Of a stretch of DNA of 64,000 nucleotides, positions 21,168 through 31,423 are shown in pieces. Location: the NCBI RefSeq assembly GCF_033095865.1, contig NZ_AP019365.1, positions 3,817,501-3,881,500 of the forward strand. The letters run 5' to 3'. A model generated the notes under the pieces. The model saw only the letters and a program-made list of their open reading frames with translations. It was not told the DNA's origin and made no database searches. The stretch comes from Pseudomonas sp. KU43P. GTDB taxonomy: Bacteria > Pseudomonadota > Gammaproteobacteria > Pseudomonadales > Pseudomonadaceae. The stretch's first letter is position 1. Each line of letters begins with the position of its first letter. A program made the position numbers and the translations under genes.

Positions 21168-21181
21168 TGACCTAAAAGTCA
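21168..21181. promoter_or_regulatory. Inverted repeat upstream of the purine permease
   Basis: TGAC-ctaaaa-GTCA, a perfect 4+4 palindrome with a six-base spacer, 110 bases before the permease start. The 241-base gap 21051-21291 is A/T-rich for this genome and otherwise shows only a TAGAAT that could be a -10 box. It may be an operator; no regulator can be named. Confidence 0.25.
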
Positions 21182-21291
21182 GCTTAAAAGGCAAATGGTC
21201 GCCGATCTTGCCGCCAACGTGCTTTCCCCTACCCCAATCCCTCTTCATTCCGTAGAATGCGCTCCTTTTTCCTCCGGGGCAGCAACCTGCA

Positions 21292-22671
21292 ATGAGCTCA
21301 CACGAAAACAGCCCAGGCGCGGCGGCGCCTGCCAATGAACTGGTGCTTGGCCTCGAGGACAAGCCACGGCTGTTGATCGGCCTGCTGGCGGCGCTGCAAC
21401 ACCTGCTGGCAATCATCGTCCCCATCGTCACCCCGGGCTTGCTGATCTGCCAGGCGCTGGGCGTTTCGGCGCGTGACACCAACCTGATCGTGTCGATGTC
21501 CCTGGTAATTTCCGGTATCGCCACCTTCGTCCAGTGCAAGCGCTTCGGCCCATTCGGTGCAGGATTGCTAATCGTCCAGGGCACCAGCTTCAACTTCGTC
21601 GGCCCGCTGATTGCCGGCGGCGCGTTGATGGTCAAGCAGGGTACGCCGGTGGAAAGCGTGATGGCAGCGATCTTCGGCGTGGTCATCGCTGGCTCGTTCG
21701 TCGAGATGGGTGTGTCGCGCGTCCTGCCGTTCGTCAAACGCCTGATCACCCCGCTGGTCACCGGCATCGTGGTACTGATGATCGGCCTGACCTTGATCAA
21801 GGTCGGCCTGATCAGCATGGGCGGCGGCTTTGGCGCGATGGCCGATGGCACCTTCGCCAACGGCGAGAACCTGCTGCTGTCGGGTGTGGTGCTGGCAATC
21901 ATCGTGATCCTCAACCGTATCCCGGTGGTGTGGATGCGCAGCTGCGCCATCGTCATCGCCCTGGCCGTGGGCTATGCCCTGGCGGGCTACCTGGGCCGCC
22001 TGGACTTCACCGGCATGCACCAGGCTGCACTGTTCCAGGTGCCGACGCCGCTGCACTTCGGCCTGGGCTTTTCCTGGGCGCTGTTCATCCCGATGCTGGT
22101 GATCTACCTGGTGACCTCGCTGGAAGCCATTGGTGATGTGACAGCCACCAGCAAGGTCTCGCGCCAGCCGGTCGAAGGCCCGGTGTGGATGCAGCGAATC
22201 AAGGGTGGCGTGCTGGTCAACGGTGCCAACTCGCTGCTGGCCGGCCTGTTCAACACCTTCCCCAGCTCGATCTTCGCGCAGAACAACGGTGTGATTCAGC
22301 TGACCGGCATCGCCAGCCGCCATATCGGTATCTGGATTGCCGTGATGCTGGTGCTGCTGGGCCTGTTCCCGAGCGTTGCCGGTGTGATCCAGGCGGTGCC
22401 GGAGCCGGTGCTGGGGGGTGCGGCCATGGTCATGTTCGGTGCGGTAGCGGCGTCGGGCATCAACATCCTGGCCAGCACCCGCCTTGACCGCCGCGCCCTG
22501 CTGATCATTTCGGTATCGCTGGCGCTGGGCCTGGGCGTGGCCCAGGTGCCGGAGTTCCTTGCGCACATGCCTGCGGCGATCCGCCATGTGCTGGAATCGG
22601 GTGTGGCCACCGGCGGCATCTGCGCCCTGCTGCTGAACTGGTTCCTGCCGGAGAGCAAGGCTCACGCCTGA
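21292..22671 (+). CDS. Nucleobase:cation symporter-2 family permease, probably xanthine/purine
   Basis: 459 residues and about 14 hydrophobic spans of the NAT/NCS2 family, proton-coupled uptake across the inner membrane. The NAT signature reads QNNGVIQLTGIASRHIG near residue 325, like the E. coli xanthine permeases XanP/XanQ; UraA-type uracil permeases have ENIGV at this place. The length also fits XanP better than UraA (429). Annotation pipelines often call these uracil-xanthine permeases. The start lacks a strong ribosome-binding site. The gene stands alone before a terminator and the tus operon, so context does not reveal the substrate. Confidence 0.88.
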   Translation: MSSHENSPGAAAPANELVLGLEDKPRLLIGLLAALQHLLAIIVPIVTPGLLICQALGVSARDTNLIVSMSLVISGIATFVQCKRFGPFGAGLLIVQGTSFNFVGPLIAGGALMVKQGTPVESVMAAIFGVVIAGSFVEMGVSRVLPFVKRLITPLVTGIVVLMIGLTLIKVGLISMGGGFGAMADGTFANGENLLLSGVVLAIIVILNRIPVVWMRSCAIVIALAVGYALAGYLGRLDFTGMHQAALFQVPTPLHFGLGFSWALFIPMLVIYLVTSLEAIGDVTATSKVSRQPVEGPVWMQRIKGGVLVNGANSLLAGLFNTFPSSIFAQNNGVIQLTGIASRHIGIWIAVMLVLLGLFPSVAGVIQAVPEPVLGGAAMVMFGAVAASGINILASTRLDRRALLIISVSLALGLGVAQVPEFLAHMPAAIRHVLESGVATGGICALLLNWFLPESKAHA

Positions 22672-22691
22672 CCTGGCGAGCTTCAGCCGAC

Positions 22692-22721
22692 AAAGCCCGC
22701 GCCCACCCGCGCGGGCTTTTT
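22692..22721 (+). terminator. Terminator between the permease and tusD
   Basis: AAAGCCCGCGcccacccGCGCGGGCTTTTT: a perfect nine- to ten-pair stem and a T run. Confidence 0.93.
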
Positions 22722-22758
22722 GCTTTATCATGGCCGCATTCCTTTATTCGAGTTTTCC

Positions 22759-23151
22759 ATGAAATTCGCCATCGCGGTTTTTTCCCCGGCCCATGCGCCC
22801 TCCTCGCGTCGCGCCCTGCGTTTCGCCGAGGCGGCGCTGGCCGACGGGCATGAGATTGCCCGGCTGTTCTTCTATCAGGACGGGGTGCACAGCGCCTCGG
22901 CCAACATCGTCGCGCCCCAGGACGAGCTGGATGTCGCTGCCCAGTGGCGGGCCTTCATCGAAGCCTGGAAACTGGACGCCGTGGTGTGTATTGCCGCCGC
23001 TTTGCGCCGGGGCGTGCTCGATCAGGCCGAAGCCACGCGTTACCAGCGCCCGGCAGTGAACCTGCCCCAGCCCTGGGAGCTTTCAGGCCTCGGCCAACTG
23101 CATGAAGCGGCGCAGTTGGCGGACCGTCTGGTCTGTTTCGGAGGCGATTGA
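22759..23151 (+). CDS. tusD: Sulfurtransferase subunit TusD
   Basis: 130 residues of the DsrE-like family. TusBCD is a hexamer that takes persulfide sulfur from TusA and hands it to TusE for 2-thiouridine synthesis at tRNA position 34. The sulfur-carrying cysteine is in DAVVCIAAALRRG (C79). The start MKFAIAVFSPA follows the permease terminator. First gene of tusD-tusC-tusB-tusE-ybiB, which overlap or nearly touch. The final acceptor enzyme MnmA is encoded in this window at 44,051. Confidence 0.95.
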   Translation: MKFAIAVFSPAHAPSSRRALRFAEAALADGHEIARLFFYQDGVHSASANIVAPQDELDVAAQWRAFIEAWKLDAVVCIAAALRRGVLDQAEATRYQRPAVNLPQPWELSGLGQLHEAAQLADRLVCFGGD

Positions 23152-23152
23152 T

Positions 23153-23512
23153 ATGGCCAAATCCTTGTTGATCATCAGCCGCCAGGCGCCGTGGCACGGC
23201 CCTAGCGCACGCGAGGCGCTGGACATCGCCCTGGCAGGCGGCGCGTTCGACCTGCCGTTGGGCATGCTGTTTCTAGATGACGGCGTATTCCAGCTGGCCC
23301 CCGGCCAGCAACCCTCTGCCGTGCAGCAGAAGAACCTCGGCGCCAATCTGCAAGCGCTGCCGATGTTCGGCGTCGAAGACCTGTATGCCTGCCAGCGCAG
23401 CCTAGCCCGCCGAGGGCTGGCCGGCGACACCCTGGAACTGCCCGTGGAAGTGCTGGACGACGCAGCACTGAAGGCCCTGATTGCCCGATACGACCAAGTG
23501 GTGACGCTCTGA
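23153..23512 (+). CDS. tusC: Sulfurtransferase subunit TusC
   Basis: 119-residue DsrF-like subunit of the TusBCD sulfur-relay complex. It begins MAKSLLIISRQAPWHGPSA, the family's open strand and loop, and has DGVFQL and MFGVEDLYAC further on. The start is one base after the tusD stop, and the stop shares its last base with the tusB start (TGATG), so the complex subunits are made in coupled fashion. It has no independent catalytic cysteine in the known family; its role is structural. Confidence 0.94.
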   Translation: MAKSLLIISRQAPWHGPSAREALDIALAGGAFDLPLGMLFLDDGVFQLAPGQQPSAVQQKNLGANLQALPMFGVEDLYACQRSLARRGLAGDTLELPVEVLDDAALKALIARYDQVVTL

Positions 23513-23808
23513 TGGCGACCTTGCACGTGATCTCCCATTCCCCCTTCGGCGATGACCGCCTGGACAGTTGCCTGCGCCTGCTCGGCAGCGACGATGCCTT
23601 GCTGCTGTGCGGCGATGCGGTATACGCCCTGCGCGACGGCAGCGACACCCAGCGCCTTTTGCAGGTTGCCGGCCTGGACCAGCGCCTGTTCGCCCTCGAC
23701 GAGGACCTGCAAGCGCGCGCCATCAGCAGCGAGCTGGCCAAGGCAGTGGATTACCAAGCCTTCGTCGGCCTGTCGCTGCACTACGACAAGGTCAACAGCT
23801 GGCTATGA
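23512..23808 (+). CDS. tusB: Sulfurtransferase subunit TusB
   Basis: 98-residue DsrH-like subunit completing TusBCD. It starts MATLHVISHSPFGDDRLDSCLRL and shows LLLCGDAVYAL, the family's conserved strand. It overlaps tusC by one base and tusE by four (ATGA). Length matches other TusB proteins (about 95). Confidence 0.94.
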   Translation: MATLHVISHSPFGDDRLDSCLRLLGSDDALLLCGDAVYALRDGSDTQRLLQVAGLDQRLFALDEDLQARAISSELAKAVDYQAFVGLSLHYDKVNSWL

Positions 23809-24140
23809 ACACACTGACCATTGGCGATCAGGCGATTGCCCTGGACAAGGACGGCTTCCTGGTCGACCTGCAAGATTGGTCCCACGACGTTGCCCAGGCA
23901 CTGGCTGAGCGCGAAAACATTGCGCTGACCACCGATCACTGGGAGATTCTCGAACTGCTGCGCCAGTTCTACGACCAATACCAGCTCTCGCCGGCCACCC
24001 GCCCGCTGATCAAGTACACCGCGCTCAAGCTGGGCGCGGAAAAGGGCAACAGCCCGCACCTCAACCGCCTGTTCAATGGCACCCCCGCCAAACTCGCTGC
24101 CAAGCTGGCGGGCCTGCCCAAGCCGACCAATTGCATATGA
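23805..24140 (+). CDS. tusE: Sulfur carrier TusE (DsrC family)
   Basis: 111 residues of the DsrC/TusE family, carrying sulfur from TusD to MnmA. The functional cysteine is the penultimate residue (...KPTNCI), as in TusE. The body shows the family strings GFLVDLQDWSHDVA, HWEILELLRQFY and TRPLIKYT. It overlaps both tusB and the next gene by four bases. Confidence 0.95.
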   Translation: MNTLTIGDQAIALDKDGFLVDLQDWSHDVAQALAERENIALTTDHWEILELLRQFYDQYQLSPATRPLIKYTALKLGAEKGNSPHLNRLFNGTPAKLAAKLAGLPKPTNCI

Positions 24141-25141
24141 CCGACGCTCGCCCGCTGATCCTGGAAACCCCGGCCGAACACCCTTTCGCTGCCTTCGTGC
24201 GCATCCTTGGCAAGGGCAAGCGCGGTGCGCGCGGCCTTACCCGCGAAGAAGCCCACGCCGCCATGACCCTGCTGCTCGAAGGCAAGGTCGAAGACACCCA
24301 GCTCGGTGCCTTTCTCATGCTGCTGCGGCACAAGGAAGAGAGCGCCGAGGAACTGGCCGGCTTCACCGAAGCCGTACGCGCGCACCTGCGAGCACCTCGC
24401 ATCGCGGTTGATCTCGACTGGCCCACCTATGCCGGCAAGAAGCGCCACCTGCCTTGGTACCTGCTGGCGGCCAAGTGCCTGGCCAGCAACGGCGTGCGCA
24501 TCCTCCTGCACGGAGGCGGCGCTCATACCGCCGGGCGCCTGTACACCGAGCAGTTGCTGGCCCTGTTGGAGATTCCGCTGTGCCGCGACTGGCCGGCGGT
24601 CGGCCAGGCCCTGGACCAGCAGCGCCTGGCCTTCGCGCCCCTACAGGACTGGTCGCCGCAGTTGCAGCGCATGATCGACCTGCGCAACACCCTCGGCCTG
24701 CGCTCGCCCATTCACTCCCTGGCGCGCGTACTGAACCCGCTTGGCGCACGTTGCGGCCTGCAGAGCATCTTCCACCCCGGCTACCAGGCCGTGCACCGCG
24801 AAGCCAGCCGCCTGCTCGGCGACCATGCCGTGGTGATCAAGGGCGACGGCGGGGAGATCGAGGTCAACCCCGATGTGATCAGCCACCTGTATGGCACCAC
24901 GGCGGGCGAAAACTGGGATGAAGAATGGCCAGCGCTGAGCGAGCGCCGCCATGTGAAGCCAGCAAGCCTGCAGCCGGAACAGCTGCTGGCGGTCTGGCGC
25001 GGCGAGGCCGAGGACAGCTACGGTGAAATGGCCGTGGTCGCCACCATGGCCTTGGGCTTGCGCGGCCTGGGTCAGGGTCGAGAGCAGGCATTCGCGACCG
25101 CTCGCGGCTACTGGAACACACGCAACCAATCGAATAACTAG
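24137..25141 (+). CDS. ybiB: YbiB-like (TrpD2) nucleic-acid-binding protein of the anthranilate phosphoribosyltransferase family
   Basis: 334 residues with the glycosyltransferase family 3 fold (GRGxTREEAHAAM..., LLHGGGAHTAG, VVIKGDGGEIEVNP). E. coli YbiB (TrpD2) keeps the fold of TrpD but binds nucleic acid and lacks the enzyme's activity; it is not the tryptophan gene. The start ATG at 24137 overlaps the tusE stop (ATGA); an upstream TTG would add two residues. Being fused to the tus operon hints at a link with tRNA thiolation, but that is only context. Confidence 0.88.
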   Translation: MTDARPLILETPAEHPFAAFVRILGKGKRGARGLTREEAHAAMTLLLEGKVEDTQLGAFLMLLRHKEESAEELAGFTEAVRAHLRAPRIAVDLDWPTYAGKKRHLPWYLLAAKCLASNGVRILLHGGGAHTAGRLYTEQLLALLEIPLCRDWPAVGQALDQQRLAFAPLQDWSPQLQRMIDLRNTLGLRSPIHSLARVLNPLGARCGLQSIFHPGYQAVHREASRLLGDHAVVIKGDGGEIEVNPDVISHLYGTTAGENWDEEWPALSERRHVKPASLQPEQLLAVWRGEAEDSYGEMAVVATMALGLRGLGQGREQAFATARGYWNTRNQSNN

Positions 25142-25233
25142 ATATAAACCCCGCAGTCTTTGCGCTAGTTGTTCGAACGATATCCCCTAGACTGGGCTCC
25201 AACGACAAACGACTTTGTTCCGAGGAGCTCACC

Positions 25234-26193
25234 ATGGGCCTTTTGATCGACGGCCGCTGGCATGACCAGTGGTATGAAAACGGCAAGGACGGCGCCTTCA
25301 AGCGCGAAAATGCCCAGCGCCGCAATCAATTGCCTGCCCCCGAGGCCGGCCGCTATCACTTGTATGTGTCGCTGGCGTGCCCGTGGGCTCACCGCACCCT
25401 GATCGTGCGTGCGCTCAAAGGCCTGGAGCCCTTGATCGATGTGTCAGTGGTGAGCTGGCTGATGCAGGAGAACGGTTGGACCTTCGACCAGCAGCAAGGC
25501 TCCAGCGGCGACCACCTCGACGGCCTTACCTACCTGCACCAGCGCTACACCCAGGATGACCCGCACTATACCGGCCGGGTTACCGTGCCCGTGCTCTGGG
25601 ACAAGCAGGAAAAGCGCATCGTGAACAACGAGTCGTCGGAGATCATCCGCATCTTCAACAGCGCCTTCAACGAGCTGACCGGCAACCATCTGGACCTGTA
25701 TCCCGAGCCGCTGCGGCCGGCCATCGAAGCGCTCAATGCACGCATCTATCCGGCGGTGAACAACGGCGTGTATCGCGCAGGCTTTGCCACTACGCAGGAG
25801 GCCTATGAGGCGGCGTTCGATGAGGTGTTCAATGAGCTGGATTACCTGGAAGGGGTGCTGGACAAGCAGCGTTACCTGTCAGGCGAGTACCTGACCGAGG
25901 CTGATGTGCGGCTGTTCACCACGCTGGTGCGCTTCGATGCGGTGTACCACGGGCACTTCAAGTGCAATTTGCGCCGCTTGAGTGATTATCCGAATTTGTC
26001 GAACTGGCTGCGGGAGCTGTATCAGTGGCCGGGGGTGGCGCAGACGGTGGATATGGAGCACATCCAGAAGCACTATTACATGAGCCACAAGACCATCAAT
26101 CCGAATGGGATCGTGCCCAAAGGGCCGTTGCAGGATTTCAACGTGTCGCATGATCGGGAGCGGTTGGTGGGTAAGGGGATCTGGCAGGCTTGA
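25234..26193 (+). CDS. Glutathionyl-hydroquinone reductase (Xi-class glutathione transferase, YqjG-like)
   Basis: 319 residues. The active-site motif CPWAHR is at about residue 49-54, preceded by YHLYVSLA; the catalytic cysteine reduces glutathionyl-hydroquinones. The C-terminal all-alpha half has YLSGEYLTEADVRLFTTLVRFD, typical of the family, and the tail HYYMSHKTINPNGIVPKGP is a Xi-class hallmark. It begins at ATG 25234 with GAGGAG ten bases upstream. The cytosolic enzyme protects against quinones; no pathway genes adjoin. Confidence 0.94.
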   Translation: MGLLIDGRWHDQWYENGKDGAFKRENAQRRNQLPAPEAGRYHLYVSLACPWAHRTLIVRALKGLEPLIDVSVVSWLMQENGWTFDQQQGSSGDHLDGLTYLHQRYTQDDPHYTGRVTVPVLWDKQEKRIVNNESSEIIRIFNSAFNELTGNHLDLYPEPLRPAIEALNARIYPAVNNGVYRAGFATTQEAYEAAFDEVFNELDYLEGVLDKQRYLSGEYLTEADVRLFTTLVRFDAVYHGHFKCNLRRLSDYPNLSNWLRELYQWPGVAQTVDMEHIQKHYYMSHKTINPNGIVPKGPLQDFNVSHDRERLVGKGIWQA

Positions 26194-26200
26194 GGTAGCT

Positions 26201-26318
26201 GGGGCCGCCTTGCGGCCCATCGCCGGCAAGCCGGCTCCCACAGGGTTGATGCATAGCTCATGGGCTGTGCAATACCTGTGGGAGCCGGCTTGCCGGCGAT
26301 GGGCTGCAAAGCAGCCCC
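26201..26318. repeat. REPIN, type with outer hairpins
   Basis: Two inverted REPs of the form ATCGCCGGCAAGCCGGCTCC + CACAGG, pointing toward each other around a ~40-base spacer. Each carries an extra outer hairpin: GGGGCCGCcttGCGGCCC on the left and GGGCTGCaaaGCAGCCCC on the right. It fills the gap between two convergent genes and may act as a bidirectional terminator. Confidence 0.92.
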
Positions 26319-26325
26319 AAATACC

Positions 26326-27717
26326 TCAGTCCTGCTGCGAGCCTTCAAACCAGGCCAGCTTCTCACGCAACTGCACCACTTCCCCCACTATCACCAGGGT
26401 CGGCGCATGCACCTCATGCTCGGCCACCAGCGCCGGCAAGTCCGCCAAGGTGCCCGTGAACACTCGCTGATTGCGCGTAGTCCCCTGCTGCACCAACGCC
26501 GCCGGGGTACTGGCCGCACGGCCATGACGAATCAGCTCGGCACAGATGGTCGGCAACCCCACCAGCCCCATGTAGAACACCAGTGTCTGCGCCGGCGCCA
26601 CCAGGTCATCCCAAGGCAAGTTACTGGTTCCGTCCTTGAGGTGCCCGGTCACGAACCGCACCGACTGGGCATAGTCACGGTGAGTCAGCGGAATTCCGCC
26701 ATAGGCGGAACAGCCACTGGCCGCGGTAATGCCCGGCACCACCTGGAACGGGATGCCCTGCTCGGCCAGTTCTTCGATCTCCTCGCCACCGCGGCCGAAA
26801 ATGAACGGGTCACCCCCTTTCAGCCGCAATACGCGCTTGCCCTGCTTGGCCAGGTCGACCAGCAGGCGGTTGATCTGGTCCTGCGGCACGGCATGGTCGG
26901 CGCGGCGCTTGCCCACGTAGATGCGCTCGGCATCACGCCGGCACATCTCGATGATCGCAGGCGCCACCAGGCGGTCGTACAGCACTACGTCGGCTTGCTG
27001 CATCAGGCGCAAGGCACGGAAGGTCAGCAAGTCCGGATCACCCGGCCCTGCGCCCACCAGGTAGACCTCGCCACCCTGCTGCACCGGCGCACCGTCGACC
27101 ATGGCCTGCAACAGCTTTTCGGCCTCGGCTCCCTGCCCAGCCAACTGGCGCTCGGCAATCGGGCCCTGGAACACGGTTTCCCAGAAGCCGCGCCGCTGGT
27201 TGACGTCGGGATACAACGCCTTGACCTTGACGCGAAAACGCGCCGCCAGCCCGGCCAGCTCGCCATAGGCAGACGGAATCCAGGCCTCCAGCTTGGCGCG
27301 GATCAAGCGCGCCAGCACCGGGGCGTCACCGCCACTGGATACCGCCACCACCAGGGGTGAACGGTCGACGATCGCCGGGAAGATCACCGTGCACAAGGCC
27401 GGCGCATCCACCACGTTGACCGGCAGGCTCAGCGCCTGCGCATCGGCCGACACCTGGGCATTGAGCCCTGGGTCGTCGGTGGCCGCGATCACCAGCCGGC
27501 AACCGACCAGGTCGGCCGCCTGGTAGCCACGCACCAGGACTTCGCCGCCACCCTCACGGGCCAGCGCGGCCAGCTGGCCATCGACGTCGGGCGCCACCAC
27601 ACGCAACGCGGCGCCGGCATCGGCCAGCAGGCGCGCCTTGCGCAAGGCGATTTCACCGCCGCCGACGACCAGCACGCGGCCGCCTTGCAGCTTGTGGAAC
27701 AGCGGCAGGTAATCCAT
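26326..27717 (-). CDS. cysG: Siroheme synthase CysG (uroporphyrinogen methylase / precorrin-2 dehydrogenase / ferrochelatase)
   Basis: 463 residues with the usual two-part fusion. Residues ~1-150 bind NAD ([16 protein letters not shown]) and perform dehydrogenation and iron insertion. Residues ~215-455 are the SAM-dependent methyltransferase ([52 protein letters not shown]). The product is siroheme for sulfite and nitrite reductases. It starts immediately after the serS stop and so is probably co-transcribed from upstream. Confidence 0.96.
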   Translation of the reverse strand: MDYLPLFHKLQGGRVLVVGGGEIALRKARLLADAGAALRVVAPDVDGQLAALAREGGGEVLVRGYQAADLVGCRLVIAATDDPGLNAQVSADAQALSLPVNVVDAPALCTVIFPAIVDRSPLVVAVSSGGDAPVLARLIRAKLEAWIPSAYGELAGLAARFRVKVKALYPDVNQRRGFWETVFQGPIAERQLAGQGAEAEKLLQAMVDGAPVQQGGEVYLVGAGPGDPDLLTFRALRLMQQADVVLYDRLVAPAIIEMCRRDAERIYVGKRRADHAVPQDQINRLLVDLAKQGKRVLRLKGGDPFIFGRGGEEIEELAEQGIPFQVVPGITAASGCSAYGGIPLTHRDYAQSVRFVTGHLKDGTSNLPWDDLVAPAQTLVFYMGLVGLPTICAELIRHGRAASTPAALVQQGTTRNQRVFTGTLADLPALVAEHEVHAPTLVIVGEVVQLREKLAWFEGSQQD

Positions 27718-29010
<1,293 letters not shown>

Positions 29011-29028
29011 TTATGTGTAGAGGTTGGT

Positions 29029-29403
29029 TCAGAGTCGGGTCAGGGACAGGCCGGCCCAGGTGGCCAGAAGCCCGCCCATCACGCTAATACCGGTATAGCC
29101 CACGGCCAGAGGCACCTGCCCACTTTCCATGAGGCGCACGGTATCGAGCGAAAAGGAGGAAAAGGTCGTCAGGCCACCGAGGAAACCGACGATCAGGCCT
29201 GCGCGCAGCTCCACGGGTGCCAGCGGCTTATGCAGGAACAGGCCATAAAGCAGGCCGATCAGCAGGCAACCTACCAGGTTGACCGCCAGGGTACCGAGGT
29301 AGAAGTGGCGTGGCCAGTTGGCCGCCACCCAGTTGGCGGTGGCGAAACGTAGCAAGGTACCGGCGATGCCGCCCGCGCTGACGGCGGCTATGAGTGCGAT
29401 CAC
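29029..29403 (-). CDS. crcB: Fluoride channel CrcB/Fluc
   Basis: 124 residues, four membrane spans. The Fluc signature [16 protein letters not shown] is present, with the conserved N of [12 protein letters not shown] lining the pore. The dual-topology dimer exports fluoride. The start is GTG at 29403, overlapping the rarA stop as GTGA. No fluoride riboswitch is visible ahead of it, as expected for a gene coupled to rarA. Confidence 0.95.
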   Translation of the reverse strand: MIALIAAVSAGGIAGTLLRFATANWVAANWPRHFYLGTLAVNLVGCLLIGLLYGLFLHKPLAPVELRAGLIVGFLGGLTTFSSFSLDTVRLMESGQVPLAVGYTGISVMGGLLATWAGLSLTRL

Positions 29404-30725
29404 GGTTTTCTCCGCTGTCGGGGGCTATTGCGGTCGAGCTCGGCCAGGTGGCGCAGCTTCTCGCCGATCTTCAGTTCCAGGCCACGGGGTACCGGCTGGT
29501 AATACGGGCGCGGCTCAAGCTGGTCGGGGAAGTAGTCTTCGCCGGCGGCATAGGCATCGGGCTCGTCGTGGGCGTAGCGGTATTCATCACCGTAGCCCAG
29601 TTGCTTCATCAGCTTGGTCGGCGCATTGCGCAGGTGCAGTGGCACCTCCAGCGAGCCGTGCTCGGCGGCCTCGCGCAGGGCTGTCTTGAAGCCCACATAC
29701 ACGGCATTGCTCTTGGGGGCGCAAGCGATGTAAGTGATGGCCTGGGCCACTGCCAGCTCGCCTTCAGGGCTGCCCAGGCGCTCCTGCACGTCCCAGGCGG
29801 CTAGGCACAGGCTCAGCGCGCGCGGGTCGGCGTTGCCGATGTCTTCGCTGGCCATGCGCACCACGCGGCGGGCGATGTACAGTGGGTCGCAGCCGCCGTC
29901 GAGCATGCGTGCGAACCAGTACAGTGCGGCATCCGGGTTGGAACCGCGCACGGATTTGTGCAGCGCGGAAATCTGGTCGTAGAACGCCTCGCCACCCTTG
30001 TCGAAGCGCCGGCGGCTGTCGCCGAGCAGGCTTTGCAGCAGCTCCACGGCAATCTCACCACCGTCTTCGGCCAGGTCCGAGGCGTTTTCGAGGAAGTTGA
30101 GCATGCGCCGGCCATCGCCATCGGCTGCGGCCATGAGCATCTTGAAGGCGTCGTCACCGACACGCAGGTTGCGCTTGCCCAAGCCGCGCTCCTCGCTGAG
30201 GGCTCGGTCGACCAGCTTGCGCAAGGCGGGCTCGTCGAGGCTCTTGAGCACGTACACCCGCGCCCGCGAGAGCAAGGCGTTGTTCAGCTCGAAGGATGGA
30301 TTTTCGGTGGTGGCGCCGATGAAAATCAGCGTGCCGTCTTCCACGTAGGGCAGAAAGGCATCCTGCTGCGACTTGTTGAAGCGGTGCACCTCATCGACGA
30401 ACAGGATGGTGCGCCGGCCATACTGTGCAGCCTGCTGCTTGGCCACCTCGACGGCCTGGCGGATCTCCTTGACCCCGGCCAGCACCGCCGACACGGTTTC
30501 GAAGTGCGCATCGCAGAACTGCGCCAGCAGCCGTGCCAGGGTGGTCTTGCCCACCCCTGGCGGCCCCCAGAAGATCATCGAGTGCAGCGCACCCTGCTCC
30601 AGCGCCTCGCGCAGCGGTTTGCCGCGCGCCAGCAGGTGCTCCTGGCCGACGTACTCGTCCAGGTTGGACGGGCGCAGGCGAGCAGCGAGGGGCTGGGCAA
30701 CGGGTTCGCTTCGAAACAGGTCCAT
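29400..30725 (-). CDS. rarA: Replication-associated recombination protein A (RarA/MgsA), AAA+ ATPase
   Basis: 441 residues related to clamp loaders and eukaryotic WRNIP1/Mgs1. Walker A is [15 protein letters not shown] (~52), Walker [11 protein letters not shown], sensor 1 [12 protein letters not shown], and the arginine-finger region [10 protein letters not shown]. It acts at stalled replication forks. Twelve bases separate it from lolA, and it overlaps crcB, giving a lolA-rarA-crcB block. Confidence 0.96.
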   Translation of the reverse strand: MDLFRSEPVAQPLAARLRPSNLDEYVGQEHLLARGKPLREALEQGALHSMIFWGPPGVGKTTLARLLAQFCDAHFETVSAVLAGVKEIRQAVEVAKQQAAQYGRRTILFVDEVHRFNKSQQDAFLPYVEDGTLIFIGATTENPSFELNNALLSRARVYVLKSLDEPALRKLVDRALSEERGLGKRNLRVGDDAFKMLMAAADGDGRRMLNFLENASDLAEDGGEIAVELLQSLLGDSRRRFDKGGEAFYDQISALHKSVRGSNPDAALYWFARMLDGGCDPLYIARRVVRMASEDIGNADPRALSLCLAAWDVQERLGSPEGELAVAQAITYIACAPKSNAVYVGFKTALREAAEHGSLEVPLHLRNAPTKLMKQLGYGDEYRYAHDEPDAYAAGEDYFPDQLEPRPYYQPVPRGLELKIGEKLRHLAELDRNSPRQRRKP

Positions 30726-30737
30726 GGTGCGCTCTGC

Positions 30738-31361
30738 TTACTCCTTGATGACGTCCGCGCCTTTGGGGATGTCGAACTTGAACTGGCTGTCCGGCACCGC
30801 CTGGTTGGCCTTCACGCCATTGAACAGGATGTTGGTGCGCTGGCCAACGCTGTCGACCAACTGCATGTCGTTGATCAAGCCCTTGCGGAACGACACGCGC
30901 AGCGAGTCGAAAAAGGTGTCCTTGGTCTTCGGCTTGAGGGTGAAGTCCATCACTTCGCCCTGCTCCTTGGAGGTGATGTCGAAGCTCTGGCTGATCTTCG
31001 ACACATCACCGGAGAGCAGCAGCGCCGGGGTCTGGTTCAGGCGCACGTCGAGCTTCTTGATGGTGGCCTGTTCCAGGTCCGGGTCCCAAAGGGTGACGTT
31101 CTTGCCGTCGGACACCACTACCTGCTCCTGCGGGGCATTGGTGTGCCAGTAGAACAAGCCCGGGCGCTTGACGGTCATCTTGCCGGAGGTCTCCTGCAGG
31201 CTGGTGCCACCGGCATCCAGGGTCAGCTGGGAGAAATTGGCTTCGATGGTCTGGGACTTTTCCAGCAACTGGGTCAGGCGCTGCACGTCCTGCTCAGCGG
31301 CATAGGCCGAGACAGACGCCAGGGTCAGGGCAGAAACCAACAGCATGCGAATCGCGCGCAT
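30738..31361 (-). CDS. lolA: Outer-membrane lipoprotein carrier LolA
   Basis: 207 residues with a signal peptide ([21 protein letters not shown], cleavage after ~21). The mature part shows the LolA body: [39 protein letters not shown] and [15 protein letters not shown]. It ferries lipoproteins across the periplasm from LolCDE to LolB. I prefer ATG 31361, with AGGA nine bases before it, over an ATG four codons upstream that would overlap that site. Confidence 0.95.
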   Translation of the reverse strand: MRAIRMLLVSALTLASVSAYAAEQDVQRLTQLLEKSQTIEANFSQLTLDAGGTSLQETSGKMTVKRPGLFYWHTNAPQEQVVVSDGKNVTLWDPDLEQATIKKLDVRLNQTPALLLSGDVSKISQSFDITSKEQGEVMDFTLKPKTKDTFFDSLRVSFRKGLINDMQLVDSVGQRTNILFNGVKANQAVPDSQFKFDIPKGADVIKE

Positions 31362-31423
31362 GTTAATCCTCATTGAGCATTGAAGAAGCCGGGCGCCACC
31401 GTTGGCGCCCAGCAAGGTGTTCA

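Noticed and set aside
29029..29420. Fluoride riboswitch ahead of crcB
   Set aside because: crcB starts inside the rarA stop (GTGA overlap), so no leader exists, and no riboswitch-like sequence is visible.
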